This document shows positions 55,839 to 64,000 of a stretch of 64,000 nt of DNA, in pieces; within the stretch, counting starts at the first letter, position 1, and the number at the start of each line of letters is the position of its first letter. The stretch spans positions 88,335,730 to 88,399,729 of the forward strand of contig OW240916.1 in the NCBI GenBank assembly GCA_933207985.1, in the 5' to 3' direction. The stretch is from Pelobates cultripes. Taxonomy: Eukaryota > Chordata > Amphibia > Anura > Pelobatidae. The position numbers were made by a program, and so were the translations under genes. The notes beneath the pieces are model-generated. The model was not told where the DNA came from, did no database searches, and saw nothing but the letters and a program-made list of their open reading frames with translations.

Positions 55839-56290
55839 TTAAAGGAACACTTTTTAACAAAACCTGTATTCCTAACAGTATATTGTAATGTTAAACAAAC
55901 TATTTACGTCGCTGACCTTCCTTAAATCTTTTAGAGAAGGAGATTTTATGCCAACCTCCATGGCTGAGATCATCAATCTTGATGGTCTCAGCCAATACAA
56001 TGTTTTCCCATAGGAAGGCATTCAGAGGCTATTGCGCATGCACGGCAAAAACGATGCACTACAATCTTCTCATAGAGGTGCATTAAATCAATGCATTTCT
56101 TTGAGGAACTTTCAGAGTCTCCATTTAGAGCATGGAAACGCTGAACGTAGGCGCTGCACACTGTGCACTACTGAAATAGGGGTGCGCCTTTAATGGCTGT
56201 CTGAGTGACAGTGGTGTAACTAGCCAGCAATGTAAATAGTGCTATGGCTGTAGGGTCAGTGTATAGACACCTGAACCACTACATTAAGTC
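55839..56290. mobile_element. T2-like TTAA element, left end clear
   Basis: Starts TTAAAGGAACACTTTTTAAC and carries AATGTTTTCCCATAGG- and TGCATTAAATCAATGCAT-type blocks seen in sister copies. The right end (GACACCTGAACCACTACATTAA) stops short of a full terminus. Confidence 0.5.
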
Positions 56291-56623
56291 TAGTCACATA
56301 TTAAGATAAATTACCTATAACTTTTGTAGATGATATTTATTCATAGTATATTCTAGCAAAACTAAATTGAAACTGGTGATCAAGCAAGCTCACCTCTGCT
56401 TTTTAAAATTTTTTTATTTTTTTTAAATGAAATGTTTTGGCCATCATTGAAAATAATGCCAAAACAATGTTAAATTTAAAAGCACAGCAGTACCATGCCC
56501 CTTTGTAAGTAATCCAAACTTAATGCTGTACAGAAACAGAAGGTGACTTTTTATTATATTGTGGACTAAGATTATAACCCCCCCTCCACCTGTTATTATT
56601 GTGCTAATGTAATTTTTTTTTTT

Positions 56624-56647
56624 TTAAAAGGAACAATATATGTATAT

Positions 56648-56682
<35 letters not shown>

Positions 56683-57132
56683 TGTATTCCTGACCTTCTA
56701 GTGCTAAAAACACAATCCCCACCCCATGCCCAACTTAATATAATAAAATCTTACTTTTATTCCAGTCGGCTGCTACTGGCTCTGCCCCCATAGGAAATCA
56801 TTAAATTGGCTTAGACTGTCAAGGAGGCAGATCAGAGGAAGAGCCAGCACAAGCCAAACACAGCCCTGGCCAATCAGTATCTCCTCCATGAGGAAAGTTC
56901 AGTGTCTGCATGCAGTGGGTGGAGACACTGAATAATACAGCACTGACCCAAGAATCACCTCTAGTAGCCATGTGACGAGTGGCCAGTGCAGGTATCTATA
57001 GGCTGTCATGTAAACACTGCCATTTCTCTGGAAAAAACAAACAGTGTTTACTGCAAAAAGCCTGACGGGAATGATTTTACTCACCAAATACAATACGCTG
57101 TAGTTGTTCTAGTGACTATAGTGTCCCTTTAA
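56624..57132. mobile_element. T2-like TTAA element with a (CA)n expansion in its left terminal repeat
   Basis: The left TTAAAAGGAACAATATATG runs into a (CA)n tract (56648-56680) and then CTTGTATTCCTGACC. The right end GACTATAGTGTCCCTTTAA has TTAA. It shares the GTAAACACTGCC and AACAGTGTTTAC pair with the 24763 copy. Confidence 0.65.
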
Positions 57133-57874
57133 GGACGTTTGTGTGCTATTTGTTTAATTATTATGGAGATAAAAAATAAAATAGTATGTTTAAAACAACG
57201 TCCATTGCTAATGGTACCTGCAGAAGAGCAGAGTGAAACACAGTGCCTGTCTATGCTCATTTACATGTCAAACTGAGACAGTTGTAGAAACATCATTTCT
57301 CGAGTTTCTGTACTCAAGAGATGCTTCTCACCGTCCAGCTTGAGATGTGCAGGTGATGCAAAACTATAATTTGTCTTGTCTTTCAGTGATTTAGATCGAT
57401 ATAATGCATGTTTGTACAAGTATGTGTCTGTAGCACGTGACTATATCAAAATAATCATTTCTACATCATTTTTACTACAACAGACCAAATAGTGATTCAT
57501 ACCCCATGCAGTTAGCATATTACATGTCACCCCGGAGATCCCTCATCTAATAGTTGGACTCATACTGTTATATGAAACTGCAGAGTAATTTATAATTTCT
57601 TTAGAGCATAAAGAAGGAATTATACATTATTCATATGGGATAAGCGATAATACATTTATAATGAACTGCGCTTAATTTCCTTAGCACGGTGGTTCTGTCA
57701 AAACACCACTATAACAGCCTTGTAACTACACAGCAGGACTGTCTGAACTAGTCTGTAATAAGTCCTTTTAACACTGCAACAGCGTTGTCAGAACTATTCC
57801 GTATAACATTTATAAATCTTCAGTAGTGGCATTGGAACTGGTCTGTTGCAGCCTTATATAAAATATATTATATG
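57133..57874. other. No gene recognised (PCGF3 intron)
   Basis: Anonymous sequence without terminal repeats or coding motifs. Confidence 0.4.
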
Positions 57875-58672
57875 CAGGCATACCCCGCTTTACATACACT
57901 CACTTTACATACACTCGCGAGTACAAACATACCCACGAGTGTACTTAAAGGTGCCTCGCGAGTACAGACATTCCGGCGCCTCTTCTGTTTGCGAGTAAAC
58001 CGTAAATGGAAGGTTATATTCTTGCCAGGAGCAGCTCAGTTCAGTGTCATTGGGTCAAGAACCATCTCAAATTTAAAATGCCTACTCCTAGCTGAACATA
58101 TATATATTTTTTTTCTGCCCATACATTGTCCATATTCTGCAATCGGCGCCATCCAGTGAAAGGATTTACCCTGCCATTTTCTATAACTATGACTTCGCAG
58201 CTTAGCTGCATTAGCCACAATTCTGAGGATTCAAAGTTAAACCATAAATGCTTAAAGTGATGAAGAGGTATTTCTAAACAAAGTGTGCGAATAAGCTGCT
58301 AACAAATACAAATTGGCAGTGTATTGACAAAAAATAACCCAGTGGGCAGGTTTATTTTACTTTTCCTCCCAGTTTAAGGTTGTCAGATGAGTAAAACATT
58401 AAAGATAAATGGCACAATCTGGAATGAGATTTTTTTTTTTTTTTTACTGTTTGTTTTAACTGACTAAAAGCCCACTGGAAATCACTAAATAAATCACTGG
58501 AAATAAAATCACTGAAAATCTGCAGTTGCAGTATCCGTTATGCCTGTAAATTACTATTGCAATGCAGTACATGCATTGGGAAGTGAAAAAAGGTATTGCT
58601 TCACTTGAAGTACATTTTCGTTTTGCATACATGCTCTGGTCCCATTGTGTACTTAAAAGTGGGGTATGCCTG
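57875..58672. mobile_element. pogo/Tigger-like non-autonomous element
   Basis: The left end CAGGCATACCCCGCTTTACA and inverted right end CAGGCATACCCCACTTTTAA are about 17-bp inverted repeats. CAGGCATACC(T/C)CG is the known start of vertebrate Tigger elements, which target TA: a TA follows the right end and a TG, possibly a mutated TA, precedes the left. The ACATACACTCGCGAGTAC words near the left end are subterminal repeats. No transposase. Confidence 0.65.
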
Positions 58673-58900
58673 TATATTGGTAATTTTTGCATTATTCTTT
58701 TAAAGGAACATACAATTGCCCCTTCCATTATGTTTTTTTTTTTAAATGTTTGGTAGATATAGCCCCAATGAAAACCTGCATGCATTTATTTATGCTTTTT
58801 TTTCATTGGGGGTCTATCTAAAAACAGCAGATCTCTTGTCTGCAGGCTTTGGAAGCCAACCCATTTTCCCCAGCACAGCCTGAAAGTCTATGCTGGGAAA

Positions 58901-59641
58901 TACCGTATATACTCAAGTATAAGCAGAGTTTTTCGGCACATTTTTTGTGCTGAAAAACCCCAACTCGGCTTGTACTCGAGTCAGTCTGTATTATGGCAAC
59001 TTACATTGCCACAATACAGACCAGGACCGCCGGGCTCATTACAAGCCCGGCGGTCCTGTTGGGGGCTGATAGCGAGCTGTTACTTACCTTCCTGCAGCTC
59101 CTGTCAGCTCCCTTGCCCTCTGAGCAGCTCCTCTGTCAGCTCCGTTCTGCTTACAGCAGGTCTCGCAAGACTTACACAAATAATATAATATTAAAATTAA
59201 ATAAAAAAAATGCCCTCCCCTCACCCAGTTTACACACACTGCACAAACACACACACTGCATTATATACACACTGCATTCATTATACACACACAAACACAC
59301 ACACTACATTCATTATATATACACACACAAACATACACTCTGCATTCATTATATACACACACAACACACAAACACACACTCTGCATTCATTATAAACACA
59401 CACTACCACACACTGCATTCATTATATACACACACAAACACACTCTGCATTCATTCTATACACACTGTAAATAAATATTCAATTAATGTAATTTTATTGG
59501 GATCTAATTTTATTTTGAAATAGCTGCTGCATTTCCCACCCTAGGCTTATACTCGAGTCAATAAGTTTTCCCAGTTTTTTGTGGTAAAATTAGGGGCCTC
59601 GGCTTATATTCGGGTCGGCTTATACTCGAGTATATACGGTA
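58901..59641. mobile_element. TA-flanked palindromic-end element (TACCGTATATACTCGAGTATAAGC)
   Basis: TACCGTATATACTCAAGTAT at the left matches the inverted right end, which reads TACCGTATATACTCGAGTAT. With a TA duplication this fits the Tc1/mariner/pogo target preference. Subterminal TTGTACTCGAGTCAG and TATACTCGAGTCAATAAG are also inverted. The core has a CGGTCCTG hairpin (CAGGACCGCCGGGCT/AGCCCGGCGGTCCTG at 59022-59056) and a CACA/CATTCATTATA satellite at 59228-59465. Confidence 0.75.
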
Positions 59642-60395
59642 CTTGCTAGAGCAGAGAGCAAGTTTGCACAGCCGATAGCGCATTACCAATGCTTCTCAAT
59701 GTGCTGTAATACAGCTCATTGAGAAGAGGGGAAGGGAGTCGCACACTAGATAAGAGTTAACAGAAGCTGTAGAAAACCTACATGGCTTTCTAATTGATAG
59801 CCAGGGAGGTGTTGTTGCCCCCAATTATAAATGTGCCGATTTCTGTTGAAATCTGCACTTTTACAAACAGTAATGAATAAAATGTTTTATCACCGTTTGA
59901 CAACACAGTTTCGAGCACCTAGTGCATCCCACCAAATACAGTCTTTTTCTATAGTTTAAAGCAGGACTGCACTCTCTGGTTTGAGTGTCAGACAGCTATG
60001 CTTTGGCACTGTTAGGTTGTCATTGCAATTCCAATACAGTCAAAGATCTATTGAGACAAAGTAGGGACTCTATCTTACCCTGGTCCCCAACGGCGATGTC
60101 ACTGTTGGAGGTTTTTGCAAATCATGGTAAGGCCCAGACGGTGACAGTCATTAAATACAATAAACTTAAAAAACAAACAAAAAAAAACTAAAGTGAAACA
60201 TTTGATGACGGTTGTCCATTAAGACAGAAATAACACTTCCAAGGAATTATTCTTTCCGTATAATTTAACAAATGTGTTTGAGTTTATCCTGCAACTTGGT
60301 GTCTCCATGTTGGATCCCTCTTGATCATTGTTATAACCTCTGTCTTTTGCACTTGCCTGAGCTAATCTGGATGGTTACATAATTTGCTAAATCTT
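59642..60395. other. No gene recognised
   Basis: Anonymous; the first 200 bases look like the remaining part of the dispersed repeat interrupted by the preceding element. Confidence 0.35.
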
Positions 60396-60859
60396 TTAAG
60401 GGACATTGAGCATCAAAACAACTTTAGCTTAATATAGCAGGTTTGGTGTGTAGATCATTCCTCTGCAGTCTCACTGCTCAATTCTCTGTCACTTTGCTTA
60501 TGCAGCCCTAGCCACACCTTCCTGGGTGTGAGTTACACAGCCCTCCTAAACACTTCCTGTAAACAGTCATCTAATGTTTACACTTCCTTTATTGTACAAT
60601 GTCTGTGTTAATGTTCAATCTACAGATAAAGAGAGAACTTCTAAAGTACACACACTACTGTAAATCTGAAAATTAAACCATTTTTTTTTAATGGAGGCTG
60701 TGTCAGTCATAACTAGAGGAGGTGTGGCTAGGGTTGCATAAACAGAAACAATAGATATACATTAACTTCTAAATGTCAGAAAATTGAGCAGTGAGACTGC
60801 ATGGGATATGATCTATACACAAAACTGTCCCGTGAAGCTGAAGTTGTTTTGGTGCTTAG
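60396..60859. mobile_element. T2-related 'CACCAAAA' subfamily element
   Basis: Starts TTAAGGGACATTGAGCATC, ends GAAGTTGTTTTGGTGCTTAG. It shares TCTCACTGCTCAATTCTC, GCCCTAGCCACACC and AAACACTTCCTGTAAA with 62886-63413. The right TTAA is lost. Confidence 0.6.
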
Positions 60860-60890
60860 TTTTCATTTGATATAAATTTTCAAAGAAAGC

Positions 60891-61204
60891 TTAAAGGATC
60901 ACCCTAAGCACCACAACAACCACATTGTAATTACGTTGTTAGGGGGCCAGGAGGTCCCTGGCGTCAGCTTATCCAGTGCACAATTGTTCTGGCCCTGGCA
61001 TTCCAATGCTCAGAACCTTGAAAGAGAAGGCCTCGGAGCACTGCTAATTGGCATAGAGTGTTAGCTGACACTCTGTCACTCAGTAGCTCCCAGTTCACTA
61101 AATAGCTTGTGTAACGTGCATATTTTTCATAAGTTGTTTTGTGACCTCCCTGCACCATTACAACGTAATTCTAATGTTATTATGGTACCTGGAATGTTTA
61201 TTTG
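60891..61204. mobile_element. T2-like TTAA element related to the 20104 copy
   Basis: The left TTAAAGGATCACCCTAAGCACC and inner GGGGGCCAGGAGGTCCCTGG recall the right half of 20104-20701, as do CTAATTGGCATAGAGTG and the ACCATTACAACGTAATTCTAAT end. The right terminus is degraded. Confidence 0.55.
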
Positions 61205-62885
61205 AAATCTCATTACAAAAAGGTAAGCACACGTCTATAGGTGATTTTCAATGCATTATTTAATGGTGTGATTGATTTCCAGAGAAGTGGCAGATCCCCT
61301 TTAACATTAATCAACTGAGCAGGGTTCCTTTTTCTTATTTGATGATGCTTCTCACGTCCTCTGTGACTTTGACTTCCTTTGCGTCTTTCTCTTGTATTTT
61401 TTCCCCTGATCATGCGTGGTATTATATATACATAGGGACTTAATGTTATTTTGTGCAGCTTTTAAAAGTTATTTCCAGGCAAATATAAGACCAAATATAT
61501 CCCCTGAACCTACAATGGCATTTCTTTCTATTAATATAAACTATACCTGTCTGTCTATCTCGATTTCAATATATATAATATATACAATACATCATGAAGT
61601 GTGTTTTATGAGAAAATGTTATTTAGATGTAAATTTAATAATGTATATATTACAAATTATCTCTGCATATGAGTTTTTGCTTGCATACACAATGCAATGT
61701 TCTTCAGCAGCACTCGGGTGAATTCACATGCCTCCCCCCACACCCTACTCCTCCTCCTCCCCCCACCCCCTTTCTGTTGTGGGAAGACACATTTTCCTTG
61801 GCTTCCAAGCTACAAGTCGGTATTTGCTAGAAGGATATGCAAACCTGTATGCAAGTTTGAAGAGCATGTGGTTTTGAGTAGCCAAAAGCCACATACTAAT
61901 GGGCAGTAGGGGGCAGTGTTGTACTGCTTGTATGGCGGAATAGAGAAAGAGGTTGTAAACCGTCTGATGCAACTGTTTGTTTTGGTGCAGACTGCAGTCT
62001 TTAGATAGATAGATATTACAGGTTGAATGTATTGCTAGGCACTTAGCTGTGAAACCCATACTGGTAACTGTTACAGTAACAGCAAATATATTCAATAAAC
62101 TGCAGTGTAAAAAAAATCTAATTATCAAAATTATTAATTGAATCAAGATGTAGTTATTGAACATATCAAATCATTGTGAGTGGGTGAACTTTCACCATTA
62201 AAAATAATGTCTTTTAACATATTAGTGGGGGAATATATTGAATATGGTTCAGGTGAAATTATGAAGACACTTATTACAGGTGTAATCTCTGTTTGCTTTG
62301 GATTTATTTATTCTTTTTATATTTTGCTGAACTGATTTATATAACTAGCACAAACAGACTTTGTTAAATAAAATCCATCAATTAACCTTGCATAGAACAT
62401 GAATTATGAAAGCATTCATTATTCTGAAGCATCTGTAACGTGCACTTAGAATTTCCAGAAAGCAGCATGTGCTAACAACAATTTGTTCTCCTTTTGACCA
62501 TCTAACAGTCATGCATCTCTACAGAGAGACAGGGATGTTGGCTTGGCTTCTCAGTTTTGTTTAAAAAAAAACAGCTTAGGGTGTTGCTCTGCAACTGTCC
62601 CTCAATTCATTTTTAGTAAGAACGTTGTAACCAGTTTTAACCAATATCATACTTTTTGTCTGAGATTACCTGGGATAAATAGAATGCCTTTTTGATAAAC
62701 TTCTGTTAATCCCCAACCGGAAAGTATAGCAAGTGCAAAGTTCAGCAACAGAAATAGAATGGAGAGTGAGAATTTGCTGCTTCAAACTTCATTCTGCTGC
62801 TCTGCACTGAGTTTCTGTATTGTCCGAAGTACAGTACAAAGCAATGTGCAGTTCAGGGCATAGTTAGCTGAATGATTGGCTTGGT
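61205..62885. other. No gene recognised
   Basis: Contains a C-rich tract (61730-61770) and short GATA repeats near 62003. No coding motif; the next PCGF3 exon was searched for here and not seen. Confidence 0.4.
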
Positions 62886-63413
62886 TTAAAGCGACACTAA
62901 AGGCAACAAAATTACTTTAGCTTAATGAAGTAGTTTTGTTGTATAGATCATGCTCCTGCGGTCTCACTGCTCAATTCTCCATTTAGGAATTAAATCACTT
63001 TGTTTATACAACCCTAGTCACACCTCCCTGCACGTAACTAACACAGCCTTCCTAAACACTTCCTGTAAAGAGAGATCTAATGTTTAAACTTCCTTTACTG
63101 CACATTTTGTATACTATAGAATTTTTTAATAGCCTTCAAGACCCTGAAGTGGCCTCCTGTGTGTGATTAAAGTTCAATTTACAGAGCAGGTGATGAACAC
63201 TTTTAAAGCGAGGCGACATCTGATTGAAATTAAAAAATGTTCATGCAGCCCGTGTGCGTCACAGCCAGGGGAGGTGTGGTTAGGGCTGCATAGAAAGAAA
63301 CATAAGTGGTATAACTCCTAAATGGCAGGAAATTGAGCAGTGATACTGCAGGAGCATACTCTATACATGCTCATTGAGCTAAAGTTGTTTTGTTGGCTAG
63401 AGTGTCCTTTTTG
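62886..63413. mobile_element. T2-related 'CACCAAAA' subfamily element (528 bp)
   Basis: Starts TTAAAGCGACACTAAAGGC and ends GGCTAGAGTGTCCTTTTTG, an imperfect inverted repeat. It is the fullest copy of the subfamily also seen at 30926, 46640 and 60396. Confidence 0.7.
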
Positions 63414-63689
63414 AGCTAGTTTTCTCCATTTAATCTCAGACCTGCTCTTGTGGTCCATATTTGGAACATTATATCCAGAGGCAGGATATGACACAGGTCT
63501 ACTGTTGTTAAGTAAAAGGTCCAATTCCTACTTATGCATGCTAGCCTTCTCCTCTGTTAAGGTTTTCTTTCCTCCTGGTTTCTACCATCATCATAAAATG
63601 TTTCCATTGCACTGGCCTATTATTTTCTAAGAGTTGATTGACATTTCCATTAAATTCATTTTATCCAGGGGCCACTATTAGAATAATAC

Positions 63690-64000
63690 ACCATTACATC
63701 TTTAACCGCTTTGCAACCACTGATGTACTAGGTACGTCCAATAAAAAACGGTTGTTAACAACCTCGAACGGTCCGCGGCAAATGTGAGCGCTGGAACCGC
63801 TCTCACGGTTTTGCACCAATGCTCTGCCTGAGTGCCTCGAGGGGTGGAGACACTCAGTGAAGATAAAATAATTTTAGGAAATCAATTAAAAGTATTAACC
63901 CCCGCTCCAGGACCGCGGATATAGTACGTAGTACGTCCGCGGTATTCCTATTCACTTACCCGATCGTTGACGTTCCCCCACCGGCGACAGCCCAGACAGT
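63690..64000. repeat. Palindromic GC-rich TTAACC-type elements
   Basis: TTAACCGCTTTGCAACCAC at 63702 and TTAACCCCCGCTCCAGGACC at 63896 start two units rich in short inverted repeats (CCGCGGATATAGTACG against CGTACGTCCGCGG-type text; GAGCG...CGCTC). They resemble the TTAACCCCTTAAGG element class; the second is cut by the window edge. Confidence 0.45.

Noticed and set aside
57370..57425. Candidate third PCGF3 exon after TTTCAG (GTGATTTAGATCGATAT)
   Set aside because: Its translation does not match the expected HDRTMQDIVYKLV segment in any frame.
58993..59523. 176-codon plus-strand frame
   Set aside because: Its second half is the CACA/CATTCATTATA satellite and its first half is the GC hairpin of a DNA element.

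Overview
The window looks like vertebrate nuclear DNA, most likely from an anuran amphibian. It is AT-rich and intron/intergenic-like, with two exons of a vertebrate Polycomb gene (PCGF3) as the only recognisable host coding sequence. It is densely packed with TTAA-flanked 'TTAAAGG' miniature elements of the kind described in Xenopus (T2 family), hAT and Tc1/pogo DNA transposons, L1 and CR1 LINEs, and one large retrovirus-like provirus. The species cannot be fixed from sequence alone.

Layout. 1-2065: minus-strand L1 ORF2 (endonuclease plus the start of RT), with one frameshift, running off the left edge. 2066-11800: mostly anonymous sequence with TTAA miniature elements at 3974, 6240, 7518-8331 (three chained elements) and 10393-10825, plus a decayed Tc1-like transposon (8745-9509) ending in TG/TA microsatellites. 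11817-14754: a hAT element with an 8-bp target duplication, and nested in it a second hAT (12501-14542) with its own 8-bp duplication, filled by pyrimidine-rich tandem repeats and a 43-bp-stem hairpin. 16770-19850: a dispersed duplicated 310-bp module. 20993-22380: a CR1-like LINE 3' end interrupted by a third hAT (21500-22147). 23431-31374: more TTAA elements, with an anonymous repeat family present in opposite orientations at about 18 and 29.5 kb.

33981-34098 and 55423-55519 are consecutive coding exons of PCGF3 on the + strand. Together they encode the N-terminus and the complete C3HC4 RING finger, separated by a 21.3-kb intron. Antisense in that intron sits an 11.3-kb provirus (34657-45945) with about 1.55-1.59 kb LTRs, a CTTC target duplication, a tRNA-Thr-like primer site, gag, a protease-bearing ORF, a broken RT/RNase H/integrase region and a truncated envelope-like ORF. 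Its unusual points are two tandem retropepsin-like folds in one ORF (only the first with a DTG active site), a Gag without zinc knuckles, a deleted RT palm, two RNase H-like domains, and an envelope built like a class I fusion protein with a very short pre-cleavage subunit. That set of traits recalls the lokiretroviruses, but this placement is an inference.

45946-64000: remaining PCGF3 intron with TTAA elements, a possible conserved noncoding block, a cluster of hAT termini, a hAT element with CTCAAAAT duplications (54323-54824), a pogo/Tigger-like element (57875-58672) and a TA-flanked palindromic element (58901-59641). No third coding exon of PCGF3 was recognised, so the gene continues past the right edge.
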